Shown here: piece by piece, positions 8,477 through 17,640 of the stretch | How positions within the stretch are numbered: the first letter of the stretch is position 1 | Layout of the letters: the number at the start of each line of letters is the position of its first letter | Source: Allorhodoferax sp032337135 | GTDB taxonomy: Bacteria > Pseudomonadota > Gammaproteobacteria > Burkholderiales > Burkholderiaceae_C | Direction: 5' to 3' | Length of the DNA stretch: 64,000 nt | NCBI RefSeq assembly: GCF_032337135.1 | Contig: NZ_JAVXZZ010000001.1 | Span: 248,001-312,000 of the forward strand | Translations under genes and position numbers: made by a program | Notes under the pieces: model-generated | What the model saw: the letters and a program-made list of their open reading frames with translations, nothing else | Databases searched by the model: none | What the model was told of the DNA's origin: nothing

Positions 8477-9313
8477 TTACGCCACGGTGACTGCCCGGTG
8501 TTGCGGCGCGAACAGCAGACGCTCGTGGCCGCAGTAGCACAGGAAGCGCTGATGCAGCGCACGCCCGATGGCGCACACCCCCAGGCTCTGAGCCAGCGAC
8601 AGGCCCATGTGGGTGATGCCGCTGCGCGACACCACCACGGCAATGCCCATGGTGGCGGCCTTCATGACCATTTCGCTGGTCAAGCGCCCAGTGGTGTAGA
8701 GCACGCCCTGCTCCACCGGCCGCTGCTGCAGGGCCATCCAGCCGGCCAGGGTATCGATGGCGTTGTGGCGCCCCACGTCTTCCACGAACAGCTGCAATTC
8801 GCCGCCCGAGAACAGCGCGCACCCATGGACCGACCCGGCTTGCTTGTAGACGCTGTCCTGCTGGCGGATGGTTTCGGTGATCGATTGCAGCATCTGCGGC
8901 GTCACCGTAGTCGGCGGCAAGGCGCGGCGCGACACGCTGTCCAGCAGGTCGCCGAACATGCTGCCCTGCCCGCAGCCCGTGGTGACCACCCGGGTAGCAG
9001 TCTTGGCCGCGAGGTCCGTGATGCCACGGTGGGTATGGATGCCGGCCGCGCCCACTTCCCAGTCCACCGTGATCGACTCGACATCGCTGGCGCTGGCGAT
9101 GAGTTGCTGGTTGAGCAGGTAACCCAGCACCATCCACTCCGGGTGGGCACCGAGGGTCATGAGCGTGACAAGTTCACGCTTGTCCACATAGAGCGTGAGG
9201 GCGCGCTCCGCCGGAATCTGCAGCTGCTGCACCTCACCGCGTTCGTTCACCACCTGCACCGCCTGCAACAGCGGTGCACGGGCTTGGGTCAGGCGCGGCA
9301 AGCCGGCACTCAC
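8477..9313 (-). CDS. fdhD: Formate dehydrogenase accessory sulfurtransferase FdhD
   Basis: A 278-residue FdhD/FdsC protein, which passes sulfur from a cysteine desulfurase to the bis-MGD cofactor before insertion into formate dehydrogenase. Family landmarks are the TTGCGQGSMFGDL loop with the cysteine at 114, the GCALFSGGE strand, and the VEDVGRHNAIDTLAG motif. The E. coli protein has a CxxC pair at this loop; here only one cysteine is present, which is also known in relatives that use one. The start codon is GTG, overlapping the fdsA stop by four bases (GTGA). This is the usual place for it in fds operons. Confidence 0.95.
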   Translation of the reverse strand: MSAGLPRLTQARAPLLQAVQVVNERGEVQQLQIPAERALTLYVDKRELVTLMTLGAHPEWMVLGYLLNQQLIASASDVESITVDWEVGAAGIHTHRGITDLAAKTATRVVTTGCGQGSMFGDLLDSVSRRALPPTTVTPQMLQSITETIRQQDSVYKQAGSVHGCALFSGGELQLFVEDVGRHNAIDTLAGWMALQQRPVEQGVLYTTGRLTSEMVMKAATMGIAVVVSRSGITHMGLSLAQSLGVCAIGRALHQRFLCYCGHERLLFAPQHRAVTVA

Positions 9314-12168
9314 GGCAGGGCCTCCAGGGCATAGCCGGCCTGCGCCTGCAGCTTGCCTCCCTTGGCCACCGCCACCGCGCAGTACTTGAACTCGGGGATC
9401 TTGCCGAACGGGTCCAGCGCCGGGTTGGTCATGAGGTTGGCCGCCGCCTCGTGGTAGGCGAAGGGCATGTACACCGCGCCCTGGGGCGTGCCGTCGTCGC
9501 GGCGCACATGCAGCACGACTTCACCGCGGCGCGAACGTACGGTGATGACATCGCCCGCCACCAGCCCCAGCGCCTGCAGGTCGGCCCCGCACAGGCTGGC
9601 CGTGGCCACAGGTTCGATGGCATCGAGCACGGTGGCGCGGCGCGTCATGCTGCCAGTGTGCCAGTGCTCCAGCTGGCGCCCGGTGATGAGCACGAAGGGG
9701 TAGTCGGCATCGGGGCGTTCGTTGGCCGGGATGATGTCGGCCGGCACCAGGTGCACCTTGCCGTCGGGCGTGGCGAAGTGGTCGTGGAACACGATGGGCT
9801 GGCCCGGGTCGTCCGCCGACAGGCAGGGGTAGGTGACGCTGTGTTCGCGCTCCAGGCGCTCCCAGGTGATGCCTTCAATGGCCGCATGCATGGCCTGGCG
9901 CATTTCCTCGTACACCGCCGCCACGCCGGCATGCTCGCCGGGGTAGTTCCAGGCCAGGCCCATGCGTTGGGCGATGTCCTGGATGATGGCCAGGTCCGGC
10001 CGCGCCTGGCCCGGTGGCGTGATGGCCTGGCGGCCCATCTGCACCATGCGGTCGGTGTTGGTCACGGTGCCGGTCTTCTCGGGCCAGGCCGTGGCAGGCA
10101 GCACCACATCGGCCAGCCAGGCGGTCTCGGTCATGAAGATGTCCTGCACCACCAGGTGTTCCAGCGAGGCCAGGGCGTGGCGCGTGTGGTTCAGATTGGG
10201 GTCACTCATGGCCGGGTTCTCGCCCATGATGTACATGCCGCGCACCTTGTGCGGGTCGCTATCCTCGGCCAGGATCTTGTGCATGATCTCGACCACGGTG
10301 TAACCGGGCTGGTCGTCCAGCTTGGTGGCCCAGAAGTTCTCGAACCAGTCGTGCGCGGCCTGGTTGGTCACGCGCTGGTAGTTCGGGTACATCATGGGGA
10401 TGAGGCCGGCGTCGGACGCGCCCTGCACGTTGTTCTGGCCGCGCAAGGGGTGCAGCCCCGTGCCGGGTCGGCCGATCTGGCCCGACACCATGCACAGCGC
10501 GATGAGGCAGCGCACGTTGTCGGTGCCATGCACGTGCTGGCTCACGCCCATGCCCCACAGGATCATGGAGGATTTGGACGAGGCATAGGCCCGTGCCACT
10601 TCGCGCAGCGTCTGCGCCGGGATGCCGCAGATCGGCGCCATGGCTTCGGGGCTGTAGCCCTGCACGTTGTCGCGGATTGCTTCGAAATTCAGAGCACGTT
10701 GCGCAATGAATTCGCGGTCCACCAGGTTTTCTTCGACGATGACGTGGAGCATGGCGTTGAGCATGGCCACGTCGGTATCGGCCTTGAACTGCAGCGTGCG
10801 CCAGGCATGGCGGCCGATGTCGGTCACGCGCGGATCGGCCAGAACCAGCTTGGCACCGCGCTTCACGGCGTTCTTCATCCAGGTGGCAGCCACCGGGTGG
10901 TTGTTCGACGGGTTGGAGCCGATGACGAGAATGAAATCGGCATTCTCCACGTCCTTGGCCGGATTGCTGACCGCGCCGGAGCCCACGCCTTCGAGCAGGG
11001 CCGCCACGCTAGACGCATGGCACAGCCGCGTGCAATGGTCCACGTTGTTCGAGCCAAAGCCGGTGCGCACCAGCTTCTGGAACAGGTAAGCCTCCTCGTT
11101 GCTGCCCTTGGCGCTGCCGAATCCGGCCAGCGCCTTCTTGCCATGGGTGTCGCGCAAGGCCTTGAGCTTTCCCGCGGCGAGGTCCAGCGCCTCTTCCCAG
11201 GTGGCTTCGCGGAACACCGCCGACCAGTCGGCCGTGTTGCGGTTCAGGTGGTTGAGCGCCTCAGGGTCCTTGGGCACTCCGGGCTTGCGGATGAGCGGCA
11301 CAGTCAGGCGCTGGGGGTTGTGCACGTAATCGAAGCCGAAGCGGCCCTTCACGCACAGGCGCCCCTCGTTGGCCGGACCGTTGCGGCCCTCGACATTGAC
11401 GATGCGGTTGTCGCGCACGTGGTAGGTCATGAGGCAGCCCACGCCGCAGAACGGGCAGACCGAATCCACCTTCTTGTCCACCACCTGGCTGCCGATCAGC
11501 GTCTTGGGGCTCAGGGCGCCCGTGGGGCAGGCCTGCACGCATTCGCCGCAGGCCACGCAGGAACTCTCTCCCATCGGGTCGTTCAGGTCAAACGTGATGG
11601 CGCTGTGGCTGCCGCGGAAGGCATAGCCGATCACGTCGTTCACCTGCTCCTCGCGGCAGGCGCGCACGCAGCGGTTGCACTGGATGCAGGCATCGAGGTT
11701 CACGGCCATGGCCGGGTGCGAGGTGTCGGCCGCAGGCTGTTCGCGGCGCAGGGCCTGCAATGCCGGGCGCACGGCCACCCCCTGCGACTGGGCCCACTGG
11801 CTCAGCTCGCCATGGGGCAAGGCGCCCTGCGCATCGGCCCATTTGTGCCCTTGCCCGGGCATGTCCGACAGCAGCAGCTCCAGCACCATTTCCTGGCTCT
11901 TGCGGGCCCGCGGGCTGTCGGTCTGCACGTCCATGCCGGGGGTGACGGTGCGGCAGCAGCTCGGGGCCAGCGTGCGCTCGCCCTTGATTTCGACCACGCA
12001 GGCACGGCAGTTGCCGTCGGAGCGCAGACCGTCCTTGTGGCACAGGTGCGGCACCTGCACGCCGCAGCGCTGGGCCACCTGCAGGATGCTCTCACCGCTG
12101 TAGGCCTGCACCGGCTGCTGGTTGAGCGTGATGTCGATCATGGGGCCGTGTTTCATGGGGGCGTTCAT
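9310..12168 (-). CDS. fdsA: NAD-dependent formate dehydrogenase, alpha (molybdenum) subunit
   Basis: A 952-residue catalytic subunit oxidising formate to CO2 at a molybdenum bis-MGD centre. From the N-terminus there is a [2Fe-2S] ferredoxin domain (cysteines 43, 54, 57, 71). A histidine/cysteine cluster segment follows, then two 4Fe-4S motifs (CIQCNRCVRAC at 161; CVACGECVQAC at 204). Next are the proximal 4Fe-4S site CPFCGVGC and the molybdopterin domains. In DHCTRLCHASS the likely molybdenum ligand is cysteine 383, so this is a Cys and not a Sec enzyme. The ATG at 12168 gives MNAPMKHGPMIDITL and overlaps the fdsB stop by four bases. A longer upstream open frame runs into fdsB and was rejected. 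It is soluble and cytoplasmic, and works with the FdsG-FdsB fusion and FdhD. Confidence 0.96.
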   Translation of the reverse strand: MNAPMKHGPMIDITLNQQPVQAYSGESILQVAQRCGVQVPHLCHKDGLRSDGNCRACVVEIKGERTLAPSCCRTVTPGMDVQTDSPRARKSQEMVLELLLSDMPGQGHKWADAQGALPHGELSQWAQSQGVAVRPALQALRREQPAADTSHPAMAVNLDACIQCNRCVRACREEQVNDVIGYAFRGSHSAITFDLNDPMGESSCVACGECVQACPTGALSPKTLIGSQVVDKKVDSVCPFCGVGCLMTYHVRDNRIVNVEGRNGPANEGRLCVKGRFGFDYVHNPQRLTVPLIRKPGVPKDPEALNHLNRNTADWSAVFREATWEEALDLAAGKLKALRDTHGKKALAGFGSAKGSNEEAYLFQKLVRTGFGSNNVDHCTRLCHASSVAALLEGVGSGAVSNPAKDVENADFILVIGSNPSNNHPVAATWMKNAVKRGAKLVLADPRVTDIGRHAWRTLQFKADTDVAMLNAMLHVIVEENLVDREFIAQRALNFEAIRDNVQGYSPEAMAPICGIPAQTLREVARAYASSKSSMILWGMGVSQHVHGTDNVRCLIALCMVSGQIGRPGTGLHPLRGQNNVQGASDAGLIPMMYPNYQRVTNQAAHDWFENFWATKLDDQPGYTVVEIMHKILAEDSDPHKVRGMYIMGENPAMSDPNLNHTRHALASLEHLVVQDIFMTETAWLADVVLPATAWPEKTGTVTNTDRMVQMGRQAITPPGQARPDLAIIQDIAQRMGLAWNYPGEHAGVAAVYEEMRQAMHAAIEGITWERLEREHSVTYPCLSADDPGQPIVFHDHFATPDGKVHLVPADIIPANERPDADYPFVLITGRQLEHWHTGSMTRRATVLDAIEPVATASLCGADLQALGLVAGDVITVRSRRGEVVLHVRRDDGTPQGAVYMPFAYHEAAANLMTNPALDPFGKIPEFKYCAVAVAKGGKLQAQAGYALEALP

Positions 12169-13985
12169 GCCTTCTCTCCCTGGGCAGTCACTTCGTGGGG
12201 GAAATAGCGCAGCACCGAGCGCACCGGGTTGGGCGCCGCCTGGCCCAGGCCACAGATCGAGGCGTCTTCCATCACCTGGCTCAGGTCCTCCAGCGTCTGG
12301 GCGTCCCACACCGCGCTTTCCATCAGCACGGCGGCCTTGGCCGTACCCACGCGGCAGGGCGTGCACTGGCCGCAGGACTCGTGGGCGAAGAAGCGCACCA
12401 TGTTCAGGGCCGCATCGCGCACCCGGTCGTGCTGGCTCAGCACGATGACCGCCGCCGAGCCGATGAAGCCGCCATGCGGCTGCAAGGTGTCGAAGTCCAG
12501 CGGCACATCGGCCAGCGACGCCGGAAAGATGCCGCCCGAGGCGCCGCCCGGCAGGTAGGCGTACAGGGTGTGGCCTTCGAGCATGCCGCCGCAATACTCG
12601 CCAATGAGTTCGCGCAAGGTGATGCCGGCCGGGGCCAGCTTGACACCCGGCTGGCGCACCCGACCGCTGACGCTGAAAGACCGCAAACCCTTTCGCCCAT
12701 GGCGGCCATGGCCGCTGAACCACTGTGGGCCCTTCTGCACGATGTCGCGCACCCAGTACAGGGTCTCGAAGTTGTGCTCCAGCGTGGGCCGGCCGAACAG
12801 GCCCACCTGGGCAATGTAGGGCGGGCGCATGCGTGGCTCGCCGCGCTTGCCCTCGATGCTCTCGATCATGGCCGACTCTTCACCGCAGATGTAGGCTCCG
12901 GCACCGCGGCGCAGTTCGATCTCCGGCAAGGGGCATGGCGGATCGGCCTGCAGTTCGGCAATGGCCTGCGCCAGGATGGCGCGGCAGCCGTGGTACTCGT
13001 CGCGCAGGTAGATGTAGACCTTTGCTATCCCGACCACCTGGGCCGCGACCAGCATGCCCTCCAGGAAACGGTGCGGATCGCGCTCCAGGTAGGTGCGGTC
13101 CTTGAAGGTGCCGGGCTCGCCTTCGTCGATGTTCACAGCCATGAGCCGTGGACTGGGTTGGTCACGCACGATGCGCCACTTGCGCCCGGCGGGAAAGCCG
13201 GCACCGCCCAGGCCGCGCAGGCCCGAGTCTTCCATGGCCTGCAGCACGGCATCCGTGGTGAGGCTGCCGTCGGCCAGCTGTGTCGGCAGCTGGTAGCCAC
13301 CCGTCGCCCGGTAACTCGCCAGGCGCAGCACCGCGGGTGCAACCGCTGACAGGTCTGCATTCGCCACATCAGTCGCTACGAATTTCGTAGCTGGCTGCGC
13401 AATCGGATGGCGGGCTACAGCCAAATTCAGCCCCGAAACCAAGGCCGAACGGGCCAGTTCTGCCACCTGCTCGGCTTGCGCCTGCGGCACCGGGCGCTGG
13501 TGCACCACGGCCACCGGCGCCTGCTCGCAGCGGCCTACGCAGGGCGCTGCCACAACGCGCACGCCCTCGGGCCCCAGCAAGGTGGATACCCGCTCCAGCA
13601 AGTCCTTGGCACCACCCATCGCACAGCTCAGGCCGTCACACACGCGCACCGTCAGGGGCGCCGCCGTGTCGCCATCGCGCACGATGTCGAAGTGGTGGTA
13701 GAACGAAGCCACCTCGAACACCTCGGCCATGGAGATGTTGAGCAGCTTGGCCAGCGCCACCAGATCGGCTTCGAGCAGCCCCTGGAAGGCATCCTGCAGG
13801 CGGTGCAGGTACTCGATGAGCAGGTCGCGCCGATAGGGCCCGTCGCCCACCAGCGCCTGCACCCGCGCCAACGCGGCTTCACTGGGCTGGCGCCCCTTGA
13901 GCTGCCCCTTGCGGCGGCCGAGTTGCTCACGCATCTCGGCCACGGTGGCCAAGGGGGTGGTGCGGACAGAGGTATCGGATTCCAT
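12165..13985 (-). CDS. fdsB: NAD-dependent formate dehydrogenase, fused gamma-beta (FdsG-FdsB) subunit
   Basis: A 606-residue diaphorase subunit that takes electrons from FdsA and reduces NAD+. Residues 1 to about 165 are a NuoE/FdsG-type thioredoxin-like [2Fe-2S] domain (RVCDGLSC and APCVGRC cysteines). Residues about 215-606 are a NuoF/FdsB domain with the FMN/NADH site (GLGGAGFPAGRKW) and the 4Fe-4S motif ESCGQCTPCRVG. In well-studied fds operons these are two genes; here they are one. The linker (about residues 187-204) is encoded by a dispersed repeat. The ATG at 13985 is preceded by AGGA; an alternative start lies 16 codons upstream at 14033. The 203-bp gap to the upstream LysR gene should hold the operon promoter. 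I found no fdsD gene. Confidence 0.94.
   Translation of the reverse strand: MESDTSVRTTPLATVAEMREQLGRRKGQLKGRQPSEAALARVQALVGDGPYRRDLLIEYLHRLQDAFQGLLEADLVALAKLLNISMAEVFEVASFYHHFDIVRDGDTAAPLTVRVCDGLSCAMGGAKDLLERVSTLLGPEGVRVVAAPCVGRCEQAPVAVVHQRPVPQAQAEQVAELARSALVSGLNLAVARHPIAQPATKFVATDVANADLSAVAPAVLRLASYRATGGYQLPTQLADGSLTTDAVLQAMEDSGLRGLGGAGFPAGRKWRIVRDQPSPRLMAVNIDEGEPGTFKDRTYLERDPHRFLEGMLVAAQVVGIAKVYIYLRDEYHGCRAILAQAIAELQADPPCPLPEIELRRGAGAYICGEESAMIESIEGKRGEPRMRPPYIAQVGLFGRPTLEHNFETLYWVRDIVQKGPQWFSGHGRHGRKGLRSFSVSGRVRQPGVKLAPAGITLRELIGEYCGGMLEGHTLYAYLPGGASGGIFPASLADVPLDFDTLQPHGGFIGSAAVIVLSQHDRVRDAALNMVRFFAHESCGQCTPCRVGTAKAAVLMESAVWDAQTLEDLSQVMEDASICGLGQAAPNPVRSVLRYFPHEVTAQGEKA
13375..13427 (+). 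repeat. Dispersed REP-like repeat, copy 2, inside fdsB
   Basis: The copy reads GCTACGAATTTCGTAGC, then TGGCTGCGCAATC, then GGCGGGCTACAGCCAAATT, matching the other copies. It is translated on the opposite strand as part of the linker between the FdsG and FdsB domains (roughly AVARHPIAQPATKFVATDV), without breaking the frame. Confidence 0.85.
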
Positions 13986-14188
13986 CAATGCATTCCTGAT
14001 TTGTTTCGTTCTTCCATCGACTGCGCGCCGCACTAGGGCAGCTTCAGCCCCGCAGAAGCGGCACGCCTGGGAGCCAGACCATGGAAGCGCAAGCGCCTAG
14101 TATGCAAAAGGAGTGCGCCCGCTGTCCAATCGGAAACGCACATGGATCGATTCAGAAACTAAATGCCAGCGACCGCGTGCCGTGTTCC

Positions 14189-15130
14189 CTATCGCATGGC
14201 ACCGCTATGCGTACGAACGATGCTCGCCCAGGACGGGGAGCGAGCCAGCTCCAGCGCCGCATCCAGTGCCTGGGAGGGACGCACGGCGGCATGGGTGAGA
14301 AACCCGATCGGTGTACGCACCTGCGGGTCTACCAGAGGCAATGCCTCCAACTGCCTGTCATGGAGCACCGACCCCACCAAGGCACCGGGCAGCACGCTGC
14401 ACACGTCACCGGCCGCCACCGAGAGGATGAGCGTCAGGATGGAATTGGTTTCCATGGCCGGCACCACGGCCACCCCGGCGGTGGTGAACGCCGAATCCAC
14501 GATGGTGCGGTTGTGCATTTCCTCGACCAGCAGGCACAAGGGAAGCTTCGCTGCTTCCTGCCAGGAAAGCGGCGCCCCGAACGACAGCCCGGCACGCCGG
14601 CCCGCAGTGTGGGCCTTGCGCACCAGGAAGTAGTGCTCGGTGTACTGCGCCAGGCTGCGCAGACGGACGCGAGGACTCATGCGCTCGGTGTAGCCCAAGG
14701 CCATGTCGACGGAAAGCTCCTCCAGACCGCGCTCCAGTGACGAAGAGCTCATGGACAAGACCACGGGCTGAATTCCGGCATGGCATTCCCGCAGCGACGC
14801 GGCAAAGCGCGCGGCGATGGGGATCGCCGTGGGTACGGCTCCGATCCGTAGCGTTCCCTGGATCTGCTGCGGGGCAGCCTTGAGCTCCTGCTTGAGTACC
14901 TCGGCTTCGCGCAGCAGGACGAAGGCCGTGGCCAGCACACGCTCGCCTTCGGGTGTGAGCCCGGCAAAGTTGCGCCCCCGGCGCACGATCACCGCGTCGA
15001 ACTCCTTCTCCAGCGCCCGCAAGGCATTGGACAGGGCCGGCTGGGTGATGTGGCAGGCGGCCGCGGCGCGCCCGAAGTGCTGGTGCTCGTTGAGCGCCAC
15101 CAGGTAGCGCATGGACGTGAGCAGGTTCAT
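14189..15130 (-). CDS. LysR-family transcriptional regulator, probably of the fds operon
   Basis: A 313-residue LTTR. The N-terminal winged helix-turn-helix (about residues 4-62) includes MRYLVALNEHQHFGRAAAAC and TQPALSNALRALE. The effector-binding domain follows (about 90-295), beginning GTLRIGAVPTAIPIA. The start at 15130 gives MNLLTSMRYLV, the usual LTTR beginning, though no strong Shine-Dalgarno site precedes it. It lies directly upstream of and on the same strand as fdsB, so it probably controls formate dehydrogenase. LysR-type FdsR regulators are known beside fds genes in related bacteria. Most LTTRs are divergent from their targets, so the co-directional layout is mildly unusual. The effector is unknown. 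Confidence 0.9.
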   Translation of the reverse strand: MNLLTSMRYLVALNEHQHFGRAAAACHITQPALSNALRALEKEFDAVIVRRGRNFAGLTPEGERVLATAFVLLREAEVLKQELKAAPQQIQGTLRIGAVPTAIPIAARFAASLRECHAGIQPVVLSMSSSSLERGLEELSVDMALGYTERMSPRVRLRSLAQYTEHYFLVRKAHTAGRRAGLSFGAPLSWQEAAKLPLCLLVEEMHNRTIVDSAFTTAGVAVVPAMETNSILTLILSVAAGDVCSVLPGALVGSVLHDRQLEALPLVDPQVRTPIGFLTHAAVRPSQALDAALELARSPSWASIVRTHSGAMR

Positions 15131-15164
15131 GGCGTCAGCGCCGCAGGCTGCGGACCAGGCACCC

Positions 15165-16259
15165 TCAGGTGTTCTTGGAAATGGTGATGGTGGGGAACTT
15201 GGTGGTGAAGCCCTTGGCCTGCGCGGCAACGGCCACTGCCACCTTGCGCGCCACCGCGCCGTACAGGCCCGCCACTTCGCTCTGCGGCGCAGCCACCACC
15301 GTGGGTTGGCCGCGGTCCGCATCCTCGCGGATCGGCAGGGCCAGCGGCAGAGCACCGAGGTAGTCCACCTTGTACTGCTCGGCCAGGCGCTTGCCGCCAT
15401 CCACGCCGAAGATGTGCTCGGTGTGGCCGCACTGGCTGCACACGTGCACGGCCATGTTCTCGACAACCCCGAGGACCGGAACGCCCACCTTCTCGAACAT
15501 CTTGATGCCCTTGCGCACATCGAGCAGGGCAATGTCCTGCGGTGTGGTGACGATGACCGCACCGGTGAGCGGCACCTTCTGCGCCAGGCTCAGCTGGATG
15601 TCGCCGGTGCCCGGTGGCATGTCGATGAGCAGGTAATCCAGGTCTTTCCAGTTGCTCTGGCGCAGCAACTGGTCCAGGGCCTGGATGGCCATCGGGCCAC
15701 GCCAGATCATCGCTTCGTCCTGGGCCACCAGCAGGCCGATGGACATGATCTGCAGCCCGTAGTTCTCGAGCGGCTCCATGGTCTTGCCGTCATGGCTCTC
15801 GGGGCGCCCACTCACGCCCAGCATGGTCGGCACGCTGGGGCCGTAGATGTCGGCATCCAGCACGCCGACTTTGGCGCCTTCGGCCGCCAGGGCCAGGGCC
15901 AGGTTGACGGCTGTGGTGCTCTTGCCCACCCCACCCTTGCCCGACGCCACGGCAACGATGTTCTTGACACCCGGCAGCAGCTCGACGCCACGCTGCACGG
16001 CATGGGCCACCACCCTGCTGCGCACCTGTACCTCGGCAGAGGCCACGCCGGGCACGGCCAGCACCGCCGCACGCACTTGGGCGGCAATCGCACCATGCTG
16101 CGTCTGCGCCGGGTAACCCAGTTCGATCTCCAGCCGCACCGTGTCAGCCTCAACGCTCAGGCTGCGAATCGCCTTGGCCGAGACGAAGTCCTTGCCGGTG
16201 TTGGGATCGATGACGGATTGCAGGGCTTGGCGGATGGTGTTGTCGTTCACGGTACTCAT
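15165..16259 (-). CDS. apbC: Iron-sulfur cluster carrier ATPase Mrp/ApbC
   Basis: A 364-residue P-loop scaffold that carries and delivers 4Fe-4S clusters. An N-terminal MIP18/DUF59-like domain (about 1-85) precedes the deviant Walker A SGKGGVGKST near residue 108, the LDADIYGPS switch, and DMPPGTGD. The CSQCG motif near residue 280 holds the two cysteines that bridge a cluster at the dimer interface. The ATG at 16259 has AGGAG about ten bases upstream; the longer upstream frame is not needed. It may help mature the many clusters of the adjacent formate dehydrogenase, but apbC is a general housekeeping gene. It is divergent from the patatin gene, with 94 bp between. Confidence 0.95.
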   Translation of the reverse strand: MSTVNDNTIRQALQSVIDPNTGKDFVSAKAIRSLSVEADTVRLEIELGYPAQTQHGAIAAQVRAAVLAVPGVASAEVQVRSRVVAHAVQRGVELLPGVKNIVAVASGKGGVGKSTTAVNLALALAAEGAKVGVLDADIYGPSVPTMLGVSGRPESHDGKTMEPLENYGLQIMSIGLLVAQDEAMIWRGPMAIQALDQLLRQSNWKDLDYLLIDMPPGTGDIQLSLAQKVPLTGAVIVTTPQDIALLDVRKGIKMFEKVGVPVLGVVENMAVHVCSQCGHTEHIFGVDGGKRLAEQYKVDYLGALPLALPIREDADRGQPTVVAAPQSEVAGLYGAVARKVAVAVAAQAKGFTTKFPTITISKNT

Positions 16260-16353
16260 GGGGTTCACTCCTGCCCCGAGTGTAGTGCTGCATTCGGGTA
16301 AGCCCGCATGCAGCGGGGATTTACAAGGCCACTGCGCTGCCCATAATGAATCC

Positions 16354-17631
16354 ATGCCCAGCCCCGCCACGCCACCCTCCCCCACCGGCCTGTTGCTCAC
16401 CGGGGGCGGTGCGCGTGCGGCCTACCAGGTGGGGGTGCTGGAAGCCATCGCCGACATCCGCAAGGAATGTGGCCACCTGGACGATCCGAACCCCTTTCCC
16501 ATCATCACCGGCACCTCGGCTGGCGCCATCAATGCCTCGGCGCTGGCCTGCGGCTCCGACAATTTCGACGCTACGGTGCGCCTCATCGCCCAGACCTGGC
16601 GCGACTTCCACGCCCACGACGTCTACCGTGCCGACCACCTGAGCATGCTGCGCTCGGGTGCGCGCTGGATGACCCTGCTGTCACTGGGCTGGGTGCTGGC
16701 CAAGTGGCGCCGCATCAAGCCGCGTTCGCTGCTGGACAACAGCCCGGTGTGGGGCCTGCTGGAGCGCATGGTGCCGCTGGAGCGCCTGCCGCTGCTGATC
16801 CGCCAGGGGCATATGCAGGCGCTGGCCGTGACCGCGTCCAGCTACAGCTCGGGGGAGCATGTCACCTTCTTCCAGGGTGACAAGCGCCTCATGCCGTGGA
16901 TACGCAGCCAGCGCATTGCGGTGCGTGACAGCATTACCCACGCCCACCTGATGGCCTCCAGCGCCATTCCCTTCGTGTTTCCTGCGGTGCAGTTGCATAT
17001 ACGGGGCCGAGACGAATACTTCGGCGACGGCTCGATGCGCCAAAGCGCCCCGATCTCACCAGCCATCCACCTTGGCTCCGAACGCATCCTGGTCATCGGT
17101 GCCGGGCGCATGCACGAGCCCAAGAACGAAGAGCACCTGTACACCAGCTCGGCCTACCCCAGCATCGCGCAGATTGCCGGCCATGCGCTCTCCAACATCT
17201 TCCTGGATGCTCTCTCGGTCGATGTGGAGCGCGTCAAGCGCATCAACCACACCATCAACCTGGTGCCAGCCGAGATGCGCCAGTCCAGCGCACTGCGCCC
17301 CGTGGACCTGCTGGTCATCGCACCGAGCCAGCGCATCGACGCCATTGCGGCCCGCCACATCGACGCCCTGCCCCACGCCGTGCGCACCATGCTCGGTGGG
17401 GTGGGTGTGTCATCCCGCCAGGCCGACGTCAAAGGCTCCGCCCTGGCCAGCTACCTGCTGTTCGAAGCCCCGTACACCCAGGAGCTGATGAAGCTCGGCT
17501 ACGAGGACGCCCAGCGCCAGCGCGCTGAGGTGTGCACCTTCTTCGGCTGGACCGACCCGAAGGCCACGCCCGCCGAGGCCCATTACCCGCCATTCCAGGA
17601 ACGCCGCAACGATCCGCTGCGGGTGCGCTGA
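16354..17631 (+). CDS. Patatin-like phospholipase family protein
   Basis: A 425-residue predicted lipid acyl hydrolase. It has the patatin oxyanion motif GGGARAAYQVG (about 15-25), the nucleophile elbow GTSAG (G-x-S-x-G, near residue 52), and the catalytic aspartate in FGDGSMRQ (near residue 230), giving an intact Ser-Asp dyad. The C-terminal region contains a DUF3336-like or helical extension of unknown role. There is no signal peptide, so it is probably cytoplasmic or membrane-associated. The ATG at 16354 yields MPSPATPPSPTGLLLTGGG. It is a single-gene unit, convergent with the DUF3857 gene nine bases downstream. Confidence 0.92.
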   Translation: MPSPATPPSPTGLLLTGGGARAAYQVGVLEAIADIRKECGHLDDPNPFPIITGTSAGAINASALACGSDNFDATVRLIAQTWRDFHAHDVYRADHLSMLRSGARWMTLLSLGWVLAKWRRIKPRSLLDNSPVWGLLERMVPLERLPLLIRQGHMQALAVTASSYSSGEHVTFFQGDKRLMPWIRSQRIAVRDSITHAHLMASSAIPFVFPAVQLHIRGRDEYFGDGSMRQSAPISPAIHLGSERILVIGAGRMHEPKNEEHLYTSSAYPSIAQIAGHALSNIFLDALSVDVERVKRINHTINLVPAEMRQSSALRPVDLLVIAPSQRIDAIAARHIDALPHAVRTMLGGVGVSSRQADVKGSALASYLLFEAPYTQELMKLGYEDAQRQRAEVCTFFGWTDPKATPAEAHYPPFQERRNDPLRVR

Positions 17632-17640
17632 ATCAGCCGT

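Noticed and set aside
9274..12207. Very long plus-strand open frame (977 codons) opposite fdsA
   Set aside because: It is a mirror of high-GC codon bias in fdsA. The translation is rich in His, Gly, Val and Arg with no domain, while the minus strand encodes an unmistakable formate dehydrogenase.
12168..12723. Extended N-terminus for fdsA
   Set aside because: The upstream extension overlaps the coding end of fdsB in another frame. The ferredoxin domain begins right after the ATG at 12168.
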